Of a stretch of 64,000 nucleotides of DNA, positions 44,780 to 53,488 are shown piece by piece. How positions within the stretch are numbered: the stretch's first letter is position 1; each line of letters begins with the position of its first letter. This DNA comes from Treponema sp. OMZ 798 (GTDB lineage: Bacteria > Spirochaetota > Spirochaetia > Treponematales > Treponemataceae). The stretch covers positions 1,984,001-2,048,000 of the forward strand of contig NZ_CP051305.1 of the NCBI RefSeq assembly GCF_024181385.1, read 5' to 3'. The position numbers and the translations under genes are program-made. The notes under the pieces were generated by a model, which did not search any database, had not been told where the DNA came from, and saw only the letters and a program-made list of their open reading frames with translations.

Positions 44780-45643
44780 TTAAGACCTATCCTTTTGCTG
44801 AAGCAAGGTTCCCAGATGATCATGGGTCGTCTGCATTACATCCAATATTGTTGCGGCATCCCGCAATAAACCGTCTATTGTTTTAAGATAAGAAAAACCT
44901 TCCCTTATGGTTGCATCCTGTTCACGGGTTGAAGCGTTTATCTCGGCCAAAAAAGAACCTGCAGAGTTGAGGGTACCTGAGTTTTCGTCAAAATTATCCA
45001 ATACATCCTTAAAAGCCTTTTGGAACCGTGAAAAAAGCTCGATAAAACCGGTCATACTTCTATTTATTTCCTCTACTGAACTGTTTAGCTCTTCAAGCTT
45101 TACTTCAATTTTTTTTGCAAAGTCTCCCGTTTGGGTAGCAAGGGAGCGCACCTCATTGGCGATGATTCTAAAACCGTTTCCTACGCTTCCTGCACGGGCA
45201 GCCTCGATTGAAGCATTAATGGCTAAGATACCTGTCCTTACCGATACATCTTTGATACCGGAAAGCATGTCTTCAACCTCTGTTGTTCTTTCCTTTAAGA
45301 CCTCAAAGGCCGATGCGGCTGTTTGTGCAGTCTGAGCCGTTGTCTCAATTTCTTCAACTCTTTGATGAATTTCCTGTTGAATTTCAGAGCGTTTTTCCAC
45401 AACCTTAGAAAGCATCTGGTCTACCTTATTTGTGTTTTCTGCCGAAAAGCTGCTTTCCTTTTGGATCTCTTCAAATAAAGATAAAATAGTCTCAAACCTT
45501 TCCTGTAGATTTCCCATTGCTTCATCTATAATATCAAAAGAATGGGAAGTTACAAAGCCGAGAACCGCGCCCTTATTATAGTGTACAACTATCTTATCTA
45601 TTAAGTCGGAAAAATTTTCAACCGTATTTTTATCTTCAATCAT
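44780..45643 (-). CDS. Soluble methyl-accepting chemotaxis protein, partner of ODP
   Basis: 287 residues with no transmembrane helix and no sensor domain. Most of it is the antiparallel signalling coiled coil; the CheA/CheW-contacting tip is GILAINASIEAARAGSVGNGF. The gene follows odp by 14 bp. In T. denticola a receptor of this kind has been shown to take its input from the separate di-iron protein ODP (established work on TdODP), and the pair here matches in order and size. Cytoplasmic oxygen/iron sensing in chemotaxis is therefore likely. Confidence 0.9.
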   Translation of the reverse strand: MIEDKNTVENFSDLIDKIVVHYNKGAVLGFVTSHSFDIIDEAMGNLQERFETILSLFEEIQKESSFSAENTNKVDQMLSKVVEKRSEIQQEIHQRVEEIETTAQTAQTAASAFEVLKERTTEVEDMLSGIKDVSVRTGILAINASIEAARAGSVGNGFRIIANEVRSLATQTGDFAKKIEVKLEELNSSVEEINRSMTGFIELFSRFQKAFKDVLDNFDENSGTLNSAGSFLAEINASTREQDATIREGFSYLKTIDGLLRDAATILDVMQTTHDHLGTLLQQKDRS

Positions 45644-45657
45644 AAAAAGCCCCTAAG

Positions 45658-46425
45658 CTAAAATAATTGCTCAAGATAATCAGAGCCGCATTTTAAATTA
45701 GACAGCCAGTTTAAAAAATTGTCTACCTGCTCGTCCTTATATATTGCACCGTGCTGGGGAGCTATCATAACGGGATTTAAGCGGCGCACATTCTCTGCCC
45801 ATTTAGCAACAATTTTATTGGACGCCATATACCGCACATGAAATCCTTCGATCAAAGGCAGATGTTTTTCAAAATCTTCTACAAAGGTAGTTTCGTTGTC
45901 TTCATCGAATACGGCGGCCCCTATATCTCCGGTAAAAAGAATGCGGGATCGTTCATCGTATAAGCCGAATTGCCCCGGAGAATGCATAAAATGAGAAGGA
46001 ATACACTTCATATTTGCTCCTGAAGGAAGAGAAATAGTCATTCCCTTGTCGGGTATCGGAACCATCCTCGAAATGTCTACAATACCGAAGTGAGGCATAA
46101 ATCTAATCCATAAAGAAGAAATATAGATCTTAGCCTTTGTAATACCGAGCCAAAGAGCTATACCTGAAGAAACGTCAGGGTCTTGATGTGAAAAGAAAAT
46201 AGTATCTATTTTATCAACGGAAATAAAGCGGCTTACGGCTGTAACAACCCTCGAAAAAAGATGAACTCCGCCCGGGTCGAGTAAAACACCTCGGCCCCTG
46301 TCTATGATAAGATACTGCATTGTCTGTACTGCGCCCTTTCTTTGCTTACTTTCCGAGCCCAGCCATATAAATTTATGATCTGAATCTTCATATAAGACAA
46401 TACCTTCAATGTTGTTATTTTCCAT
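45658..46425 (-). CDS. odp: Oxygen-binding di-iron protein (ODP), chemotaxis oxygen sensor
   Basis: 255 residues from ATG 46425, supported by GGAG; six more codons upstream lack a site. Metallo-beta-lactamase fold related to flavo-diiron proteins but without the flavodoxin domain. Metal ligands: FFSHQDPDVSSG (H-x-D-x-D), SHFMHSPGQ, LFTGDIGAA and IAPQHGAI. The first motif has HQDPD in place of the HxHxDH of hydrolases. With the following sensorless receptor this matches the known T. denticola Fe(II)/O2 sensor pair. Consensus-like promoter 44 bp upstream. Confidence 0.92.
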   Translation of the reverse strand: MENNNIEGIVLYEDSDHKFIWLGSESKQRKGAVQTMQYLIIDRGRGVLLDPGGVHLFSRVVTAVSRFISVDKIDTIFFSHQDPDVSSGIALWLGITKAKIYISSLWIRFMPHFGIVDISRMVPIPDKGMTISLPSGANMKCIPSHFMHSPGQFGLYDERSRILFTGDIGAAVFDEDNETTFVEDFEKHLPLIEGFHVRYMASNKIVAKWAENVRRLNPVMIAPQHGAIYKDEQVDNFLNWLSNLKCGSDYLEQLF

Positions 46426-46468
46426 ATCGAAACTCCTTATCATAAGTCAACGAAAATTTACAAAGTAC

Positions 46469-46497
46469 AGTATATCAATAATTGAGGTAATGTACAA
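46469..46497 (-). promoter_or_regulatory. Promoter of the odp-mcp operon
   Basis: Minus strand: TTGTAC (46497-46492), 17 bp, TATACT (46474-46469). It separates the odp unit from the methyltransferase gene. Confidence 0.7.
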
Positions 46498-46510
46498 GTG
46501 TTTGGCAAAG

Positions 46511-47272
46511 CTACTTTCTTGCAATCAAAACCATTGTACGGGCTTTTTCGTTATAGGGTGAAAAATCAAAGTCGCCGTATATTTCTACAGAAGAAAAGCC
46601 GCTTGCCAGCATGAGCCTTTTTAATTCTACTGCGGAATAAAGCCGCTGAACATAGGTGTGGTCGGCCTTTCTGCCCTGCTCATCGTAAAGAATCCAGCGA
46701 GACTTAAGCCCTTCCCAGGCTCCTTCCACGGAATATTCGGTTAAGACAGTAAAACCGCCCCTTTCAAACCATTCTCCCTCAGTAAAATCACGCACGGCGA
46801 TTTCTCTTCCCGTCATTTCAAGAATAAACCAGCCGTTCGCTTTTATGGATTGGGCTATGTTTTTTAAGATTTGCATATCTTCTTCGATTGTACTGCAATA
46901 TCCAAAACTGGTATACATACTGATAGCCGCATCAAAGCCTTCGGGACGGACAAATTTACGCAAATCTCCCTGAATAAGCTCAATGTCGACGCCCTCATCT
47001 TGAGCCGAATCCATGGCAGCATTTAAAAAGGGGCGGATGAGATCTATGCCCGTAACCTTGGCCTTTCTTATTGCAAGCTCGATGGCTATTCTTCCGGGGC
47101 CGCAGCCGGCATCCAAGATAGAAATCCCTGCATTATCCACAGGAACACCTATTATCCTTAAAATAGACTCCGCAACGGTAGGAGCCTCTGCCCACCTCTG
47201 CGTATCAAACATAATCGGGGCATATTCAGCCCAAAAAGTTTCGTTTTCAAACCAATCTGCAAGTTTTCCCAT
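46511..47272 (-). CDS. SAM-dependent methyltransferase
   Basis: 253 residues, class I Rossmann methyltransferase. SAM motif ISILDAGCGPGRIAIELAIRKAKVTGIDL, second acid in VDIELIQGDLRKF, and post-I motif region FDAAISMYTSFGYCS. It overlaps the DJ-1 family stop by one base (TAATG), so the two are coupled. Substrate unknown (small-molecule type by domain). Confidence 0.85.
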   Translation of the reverse strand: MGKLADWFENETFWAEYAPIMFDTQRWAEAPTVAESILRIIGVPVDNAGISILDAGCGPGRIAIELAIRKAKVTGIDLIRPFLNAAMDSAQDEGVDIELIQGDLRKFVRPEGFDAAISMYTSFGYCSTIEEDMQILKNIAQSIKANGWFILEMTGREIAVRDFTEGEWFERGGFTVLTEYSVEGAWEGLKSRWILYDEQGRKADHTYVQRLYSAVELKRLMLASGFSSVEIYGDFDFSPYNEKARTMVLIARK

Positions 47273-47826
47273 TATCGTGCCGCCACCTCGGTTCTAAGTT
47301 TATTTAATGCGGTTTTTCCGCAAATAGCTTCTACAATTGCAAAGGCAAATTCCTCTGCAGCTCCGGCTGCACAGGCCGTTATTATGTTTCCGTCCCTGAT
47401 AACCCGCTCATCTGTCTTAGGCCTTGTATTCAAGTCTTGTCCCATGCCGGGGTAGCAGGTATAGTTTTTTCCTTCTAAAAGCCCCCAAGAACCCAGGGCA
47501 AGGGCCGGAGCCGCACAGATTGCGGCAACAATTCCTCCGCTTGCAAGGGTCTTTTTTGCGAAATCTCTTACAGCCTCGCTTTTTGCTAAGGTACTGCTGT
47601 TAGGAAGACCTCCCGGGAGGATGACGGCAATCAAATCACCATCCATTTGCAAGGCTTCCTCCAAGACGATATCACAGCTTATAGGGACCCTGTGCGCCGA
47701 AATCACCGTTTTTCCTTCAACACCGACAGTAATTAAATCTATGCCGGCCCTTCTCAAATAATCTATGGGCGTAAGGGCTTCAACATCTTCAAATCCGTTT
47801 GCTAAAAATAAAAAAGCTTTTTTCAT
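47272..47826 (-). CDS. DJ-1/PfpI family protein
   Basis: 184 residues from ATG 47826 after GGAGGAATTA; an in-frame start four codons upstream overlaps that site. Flavodoxin-like DJ-1 fold: KAFLFLANGFEDVEALTPIDYLRRAGI, AVILPGGLPN, and the nucleophile elbow VAAICAAPALAL with Cys at about 105. Related proteins (YajL, ThiJ) act as chaperones or glyoxalase-like enzymes. Coupled to the methyltransferase. Confidence 0.9.
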   Translation of the reverse strand: MKKAFLFLANGFEDVEALTPIDYLRRAGIDLITVGVEGKTVISAHRVPISCDIVLEEALQMDGDLIAVILPGGLPNSSTLAKSEAVRDFAKKTLASGGIVAAICAAPALALGSWGLLEGKNYTCYPGMGQDLNTRPKTDERVIRDGNIITACAAGAAEEFAFAIVEAICGKTALNKLRTEVAAR

Positions 47827-47902
47827 TAATTCCTCCAATTTTACAAGACAACCAATTTGTGAACAACTAGATAATATTATTCTAATATGATATAATCATA
47901 CC

Positions 47903-49117
47903 ATGAAACAAGTTTTATTGATAGGGATAGCCCCTACTTTACGCTATTATATTACAAAAAAATTACAAGAAGTCGGCATTTATGTTATTTATGCCGAAAC
48001 AGTTATAGAAGCCATGAATATTATGAAGCAGCAGCCTGTCATGCTCATAATAATCGACTACAGTTTTAGCAGAGATGCCTTATTTAACTTTTTTGCCGAA
48101 AAACAAAAAACACCGACCTTTGCCCCGATTCCTTCAATAGTATTGGGAAGAAAAATAGCCAAGGTTGACATAGCTTTATTGGCCTCATACGGAGTAAAAA
48201 AGGTAATTTCAAAGCCGGTAAGAGTTGATGAACTTTTATCTTCAATAGGCCTTGTTTTAGGCACAACATTTCCAATGGATCCGACACCCTGTATCTTAGA
48301 AACGAGGGTAAATGAAGACGTTATATTTATAGAATTAGCACAAGGCCTTAACAGGGATAAGCTGGAACTGCTCCAGTTTAGAATAATAGAATTAATTGAA
48401 GCTTATAAACTTACCGAAGCTAAAATTTTACTTATCTTGACCGATCTAAATTTAACCTATGCCGATACGGCTAATTTGGAGTACCTAATAGATAATATCT
48501 TAGCCGTCAAAGTAGTCTCCCCTAAAAATCTAAAGATCCTTACCCTCAATCAATTTATACGGGATTTTTTCTCTCAAAACCCTGACTATAAAATGATAGA
48601 GGTTGTAGAAAACTTAGGACAGGCTCTTTCAGCTCTTTTGAAAAAAACGGAAGACAAGAGAGCCGTAGCTCAAACGATGCTCAATGCCGACAATGAACAT
48701 AACGAAAACACCAGTAACCTTGGAACCCGTTTTAAGATAGATACGGCCGAAAGTCTTTCCATAGCTGTCGTCGACGATGATTTAGTCATAAGAAAAATGA
48801 TGTCTGCTATTTTTTCCGGCCTAAATGCCGAAGTAGATCTTTTTGAAAATGGGGAAGACTTTTTAAATAAGGTAAAAAATGATGTTTACGATGTTATTTT
48901 CCTCGATATGATTATGCCGGGAATGAGCGGTATAGATGTTTTAAACGGAGCAAAAAAGAAAGGCATTACAACACCCTTTGTTATTTTATCTTCAGTTACT
49001 CAAAGGGATACGGTTATCAAAGCCCTTGAAAAAGGAGCTAAACGATACATACTAAAGCCTATAAAAAAAGAAATAGTTTTGCGCAAAATGGAGGAAGTTT
49101 TAGGTGCATCTCTTTAA
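47903..49117 (+). CDS. Response regulator with two receiver domains around a STAS-like domain
   Basis: 404 residues. Residues 1-120 form a receiver-like fold in which the usual acidic pocket is altered (no DD pair; IIIDYSFS at the acceptor). Residues about 130-250 (DVIFIELAQGLNRDKLELLQFRI...ANLEYLIDNILAV) resemble a STAS/anti-anti-sigma fold. Residues about 285-404 are a canonical receiver: AVVDDDLVIRKMM, FLDMIMPGMSG and YILKPIKKE. A -10 TATAAT is at 47891-47896. It overlaps the hybrid kinase gene by 14 bp, so it is probably its partner. Output target unknown. Confidence 0.8.
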   Translation: MKQVLLIGIAPTLRYYITKKLQEVGIYVIYAETVIEAMNIMKQQPVMLIIIDYSFSRDALFNFFAEKQKTPTFAPIPSIVLGRKIAKVDIALLASYGVKKVISKPVRVDELLSSIGLVLGTTFPMDPTPCILETRVNEDVIFIELAQGLNRDKLELLQFRIIELIEAYKLTEAKILLILTDLNLTYADTANLEYLIDNILAVKVVSPKNLKILTLNQFIRDFFSQNPDYKMIEVVENLGQALSALLKKTEDKRAVAQTMLNADNEHNENTSNLGTRFKIDTAESLSIAVVDDDLVIRKMMSAIFSGLNAEVDLFENGEDFLNKVKNDVYDVIFLDMIMPGMSGIDVLNGAKKKGITTPFVILSSVTQRDTVIKALEKGAKRYILKPIKKEIVLRKMEEVLGASL

Positions 49118-51134
49118 TAAAAATATTTCCAATTTTAAATTGGGGAAATATTTAACCGAATCAAATATAGCTTATATAATTTTTTCTCCCGATTATATTC
49201 CGCTTTTTTGGAGTCCTGAAGCGGAAAAACTTTTGCCTGAATATTTGGTCAAAAACACAAAAGTACAATTGCAGGATTATTTAAAAACGGTTCTATCTGA
49301 AGAAGACTATATCAGACTTTCTGCATTTTTAAAAAGCGATCCAAAAACAACGGCTTTTGAAGCCAAATTTGATAAACCCTCAAGTCTTTCCGATAAGACA
49401 ACTTTAAAATTCAGCTTTACACAGCATGACGATAAAAATTTTTTTGTAACCATTGATGACATTACCAAACAAAAACTAAAAGAACAATTTTTGATAATTG
49501 CAAGACAAGATGCCGAAAAAGCAAACAGTATGCGAAGTCTTTTTTTGGCCAATGTAAGCCATGAAATAAGAACACCTATCCAAACAATAATAGGTATGAT
49601 GGAGCTCATAAACGAAACAAATCTTGATGAAGAGCAAAGCGAATATACCCGTCAGGTGAACTTTAGCGCTGAAGTATTGCTTACGCTTGTAAACGATGTT
49701 TTGGATTTTTCAAAACTTGAAAGCGGAAATATGACAATGGAAAGAACGGTTTTCAATCTGACCGATTCGGTCGAACAAACCGTAGATTTGATTTCGATGG
49801 AAGCCCATAAAAAAGGATTGGAAATTGTTGTAGACATAAGCGATAAGATTCCCGACTTTATCTACGGGGATCCTGCAAGATTGCAGCAGGTTCTTTTAAA
49901 CTTTGTAAAAAATGCGGTTAAGTTTACAGAGACAGGTTATGTTTCCGTTTCGGTAAAATTAACCTTTGAAAATAACTCGGATGACCCCTATGCGGATAAA
50001 CACTTCTTTATTCTTTTTGAAGTTGCAGATACGGGAATAGGTGTTAATAATGAACAAAAATCAAAAATATTCAAATCCTTTTATCAGGGGAATGCTGCAA
50101 TAAACAGAAAATACGGAGGAACAGGGCTAGGCCTTGCAATTTCTAAAAATATTATAACCATGATGAAGGGGCAAATAGGCATAAAAGACAATATTCCTAA
50201 AGGTTCTATTTTTTGGTTTAAGCTTCCCTTGGCTCCTTCAAAGAAAAAAGCGCCTCATGAAAGCACCCTATTGGATAAGAGAACCAGATTTTTAATTGTA
50301 GATGATAATATGCAAACCCGCTCTATTTTAAGACGGATGCTTTTTAAATTCGGTTTTCAGGACATAGCCCTGGTAAGCTCCGGAGAGCAGGCAATAGAAG
50401 TTATGAAAACGGCAGCCGAGCATAAGAATCCTTTCAATGTGGTATTTATAGACATGGTTATGCCTAAGATGGACGGATGGCGGCTGGGGGCCGAAATTCA
50501 CAATGATTCTAACCTATCCGATTCAAAACTCTTTTTGATGATTCCTGAAGGCAGCCTAGGAAGGGATGCAAAGATGAAACTTTTAGAGTGGTTCGACGGC
50601 TACCTTTATAAGCCTTTAAAATCAAGAATAGTCTTTCATTTGATTAACGACCTCTATAGAAAATTTGCAGAATCTTCAGAAAATGACGATGTTTCGGAAT
50701 TGGAGCCGGTTGAAACAGGAGACCAAGGTCAACACCCCGAAAATGACCATGATTCCGATGAAGACAATTTTTTCGGCTGTAAGGTTTTAGTTGTAGACGA
50801 TCATCCGGTAAACCAAAAGCTGTTAAAAATTATTTTGGAAAAGGCTCACTGTATTGTAGGCACGGCAAATGACGGCGAAGAAGCTATCGATACGGCATCA
50901 ATCGAAGACTTTGATATTATCTTTATGGATATCCAGATGCCCGGCATAAACGGATATGATGCTACACAAATCTTGCGGGATAAGGGTTATTCAAAACCTA
51001 TTATCGCCTGTACTGCCGGTTCTCAAGATAATGAAAGGAAGCTGTGTGAATCCATGGGCTTAAACGATATAATCAAAAAACCCTTTAACAAAAAACAGCT
51101 TTTTGAAATGGTAAAAAAATATTATAAAAAATAA
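49104..51134 (+). CDS. Hybrid histidine kinase with two receiver domains
   Basis: 676 residues. GTG start after GGAGG inside the upstream gene. PAS-like region (about 20-120), HisKA with His 153 (NVSHEIRTPIQT), HATPase with GDPARLQQVLLNFVKNAVKF, ADTGIGV and GGTGLGLAIS, then receiver 1 (about 393-515; FIDMVMPKMDGWR) and receiver 2 (about 555-672; FMDIQMPGINGYD). No transmembrane helix, so it senses a cytoplasmic signal. No output or DNA-binding domain; phosphate presumably flows to the preceding multi-receiver protein. Confidence 0.92.
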   Translation: MHLFNKNISNFKLGKYLTESNIAYIIFSPDYIPLFWSPEAEKLLPEYLVKNTKVQLQDYLKTVLSEEDYIRLSAFLKSDPKTTAFEAKFDKPSSLSDKTTLKFSFTQHDDKNFFVTIDDITKQKLKEQFLIIARQDAEKANSMRSLFLANVSHEIRTPIQTIIGMMELINETNLDEEQSEYTRQVNFSAEVLLTLVNDVLDFSKLESGNMTMERTVFNLTDSVEQTVDLISMEAHKKGLEIVVDISDKIPDFIYGDPARLQQVLLNFVKNAVKFTETGYVSVSVKLTFENNSDDPYADKHFFILFEVADTGIGVNNEQKSKIFKSFYQGNAAINRKYGGTGLGLAISKNIITMMKGQIGIKDNIPKGSIFWFKLPLAPSKKKAPHESTLLDKRTRFLIVDDNMQTRSILRRMLFKFGFQDIALVSSGEQAIEVMKTAAEHKNPFNVVFIDMVMPKMDGWRLGAEIHNDSNLSDSKLFLMIPEGSLGRDAKMKLLEWFDGYLYKPLKSRIVFHLINDLYRKFAESSENDDVSELEPVETGDQGQHPENDHDSDEDNFFGCKVLVVDDHPVNQKLLKIILEKAHCIVGTANDGEEAIDTASIEDFDIIFMDIQMPGINGYDATQILRDKGYSKPIIACTAGSQDNERKLCESMGLNDIIKKPFNKKQLFEMVKKYYKK

Positions 51135-51140
51135 GAAGTT

Positions 51141-51219
51141 CGAAGTACGAATGACGAATAGCAATTCGGCATTCGCCGTTCGCACATCCCCTTATTCGAC
51201 ATTTGTCATTCGCACTTCG
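51141..51219. repeat. Inverted CGAAGT-CGAATGAC repeat
   Basis: Arms 51141-51159 (CGAAGTACGAATGACGAAT) and 51201-51219 match 17 of 19 when paired, enclosing more ATTCG words. Directly after the kinase stop. Confidence 0.7.
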
Positions 51220-51299
51220 CCCTTCCCCTCATTCAGCTTTCCGCCCCTTTTAAAATCCTATAATCTATGCTATAATAAACTTAAGTAGAGGACATAGTT

Positions 51300-52214
51300 A
51301 TGAGTACGGCAAACAGAAAATATAAAGACTCGGTATTTGTTGACCTTTTCAGTGAAGACGAAAAGGCAAAAGAAAATTTTTTATCGCTATATAATGCTTT
51401 GCATAATACCGCACTGAAAAATACAGAACAGCTGAACAACATCAGGCTTGATCAGGTCTTGTATATGACATTCTATAATGATGTGTCCTACCTTGTAGAT
51501 AACAAAATTATAGTTCTGGCGGAGCACCAATCTACGATTAATCCCAACATGCCTTTACGCTGCCTTGAATACATCAGCCGTCTGTATGAAACTCTGCTTG
51601 AATCAAAAGAAAAATACAGCCGAAAACTACTTAATATTCCGACGCCCGAATTCTATGTATTTTACAATGGAGAGGAAACTTATCCTTCCGATAAAACATT
51701 GAAACTCTCGGATGCTTTCATAGAAAAGACAACAGAAACTAATCTTGAGTTGACTGTTAAGGTAATAAACATAAACCGGAACAATAGGCATCCTGTACTG
51801 GAAAACTGCAAAACGATGCAGGAATACACCGTATTTGTAGAAACAGTAAGGAGATGGAAAAAAACTGATTCTCAAAACGGCTTTCAAAAAGCCATTGAGG
51901 AGTGTATACAAAACAATATTTTGCGTGATTATTTAAAACGCAAAACTAAGGAGGTAATAAACATGCTGCTCGCCGAATATGATTATGAGACCGATATAGC
52001 CGTGCAACGAGCCGAAGAAAGAGAAATCGCATTTGCTGAAGGCATTGAAAGAGGTATTGAACGAGGCATTGAAAGAGGTATTGAACAAGGTATTAAGCAA
52101 GGCTCGTATCAAACAAAACTTGAAACGGCAAAAAACTTAAAAGAAATGGGATTTGCCGTAGAAGCTATCACAAAAGCTACAGGGTTAAATATTGAAGAAA
52201 TAAACACTCTATAG
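51300..52214 (+). CDS. Rpn family PD-(D/E)XK nuclease
   Basis: 304 residues. It begins MSTANRKYKDSVFVDLFSEDEKAKENFLSLYNAL. The active-site strand pair is NDVSYLVDNKIIVLAEHQSTIN, giving the Asp and Glu-x-Gln. The C-terminal half has a 12-bp tandem repeat encoding GIER/GIEQ units and ends in LNIEEINTL. It is closely related to the disrupted gene at 62751-63465, which lacks the middle part present here. AGAGGA precedes ATG. Probably active in recombination or defence as in other Rpn proteins. Confidence 0.87.
   Translation: MSTANRKYKDSVFVDLFSEDEKAKENFLSLYNALHNTALKNTEQLNNIRLDQVLYMTFYNDVSYLVDNKIIVLAEHQSTINPNMPLRCLEYISRLYETLLESKEKYSRKLLNIPTPEFYVFYNGEETYPSDKTLKLSDAFIEKTTETNLELTVKVININRNNRHPVLENCKTMQEYTVFVETVRRWKKTDSQNGFQKAIEECIQNNILRDYLKRKTKEVINMLLAEYDYETDIAVQRAEEREIAFAEGIERGIERGIERGIEQGIKQGSYQTKLETAKNLKEMGFAVEAITKATGLNIEEINTL
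52041..52100 (+). repeat. Five 12-bp tandem coding repeats
   Basis: GGCATTGAAAGA/GGTATTGAACGA alternate, then GGTATTGAACAA and GGTATTAAGCAA. Each unit encodes GIER-like residues; gain or loss keeps frame. Confidence 0.85.
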
Positions 52215-52303
52215 AGCATCAGCCTTTTTGAAAATAGGCGGAGCAGACCGATGAAATTCTCCCCGATTGACAAAAGCCCGCTTAATGCTTATCTTCTATA
52301 CCT

Positions 52304-53458
52304 ATGGCAAAAAAGAGTACAAAGACCGGAAAAACAACTAAGCCGGCAAAAAAATCAGGAAGAAAAAGAAGAAAAAAGTTGAAAATTAACTATACCGCAG
52401 TTGCGGCAGGTTTTTTGGCTGTCTGCGTGATAATGCTTGCCGTATTTTTGTTTGTAATTCCTTCCATAAAAAATAAAGATGAAGCAGGGAAGACTCAAAT
52501 TGCCAAGGAAGAGGTAAAAGAACAAGGAGCTAAAATTTCCGATAAGCCTAAAGAAACGGAGAAACTGTCCGCACCCGATAGGCCTAAAGCAGCAGAAAAA
52601 CCTTCCATAAAAGATAAACCTAAGGAAACCGAAAAAGAAGCTGCAAAAAATCAGCCTAAAGAAGCCGAAAAGCCGGTCCCGGTAAATCGGCCTAAAAAGC
52701 CTGAAAATCCCCCAATCACGGAAAAACCTAAAGAGCAGGAAAAAGAAGAAGATGCCGCGGCCTATCCTATTCAGGACTTACCTGAGCTTCCTTCAAAGGG
52801 AAAACTCATCTTTGTGTTTGACGATGCGGGGCATAACTTGGAGCAGTTACAGCATTTTTTGAATTTGCCCTTCCCATGCACCATCGCAGTTTTGCCTAAG
52901 CTGCCCAACTCAAAGGAAGCAGCAAGAAGAATAAGAGCGGCCGGAAAGGAGCTCATCCTTCATCAGCCCATGCAGGCCATAAACCCGAACATCGATCCCG
53001 GCCCCGGAGCCGTCAAGCCCGGGATGAGCCGTGAAGAGATAAAAACTATTGTAGCTTCCAATGTAGAAGAAATAGGCCCCATAGCCGGAATGAATAATCA
53101 CGAGGGCTCCCTTATTACCTCTGATGAAACCGCTATGGAAGCAGTCCTTGAATTGTGCAAAGAAAAAAACATCTACTTTTTGGATTCACGCACCAGTTCA
53201 AAAAGCGTCGTTCCGCAGACTGCAAAAAAACTGAACATGAACACTTGGGAAAGGGCAGTCTTTCTTGACAATAAGCGGGACAAGGCCTATATGAAAAAAC
53301 GGATTATAGACGGCTTGGAGATTGCTTCACAAAGAGGAGAAGCGATTATGATAGGCCATGTGGTTACTGTAGATCTTGCAGCCCTTCTAAAAGAAATGTA
53401 CTCCGATTTAACTCGGGAAGGGTATACATTTTCTACAATTTCAAAATCAAAAAACTAG
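52304..53458 (+). CDS. Divergent polysaccharide deacetylase with membrane anchor
   Basis: 384 residues. Basic N-terminus, one transmembrane helix (about 32-52), then a Pro/Lys/Glu linker with repeated KPKETEK/RPK words (about 65-150). The catalytic domain (about 160-384) begins KLIFVFDDAGHNLEQL and continues with LILHQPMQAINP and GMNNHEGSL, the signature of PF04748 divergent deacetylases. It probably modifies glycan in the periplasm. Unlike the propeller protein at 21034, its acidic pair and His are kept. Confidence 0.87.
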   Translation: MAKKSTKTGKTTKPAKKSGRKRRKKLKINYTAVAAGFLAVCVIMLAVFLFVIPSIKNKDEAGKTQIAKEEVKEQGAKISDKPKETEKLSAPDRPKAAEKPSIKDKPKETEKEAAKNQPKEAEKPVPVNRPKKPENPPITEKPKEQEKEEDAAAYPIQDLPELPSKGKLIFVFDDAGHNLEQLQHFLNLPFPCTIAVLPKLPNSKEAARRIRAAGKELILHQPMQAINPNIDPGPGAVKPGMSREEIKTIVASNVEEIGPIAGMNNHEGSLITSDETAMEAVLELCKEKNIYFLDSRTSSKSVVPQTAKKLNMNTWERAVFLDNKRDKAYMKKRIIDGLEIASQRGEAIMIGHVVTVDLAALLKEMYSDLTREGYTFSTISKSKN

Positions 53459-53488
53459 ATAACCCTTTATTATGGGAGTGATAATACA

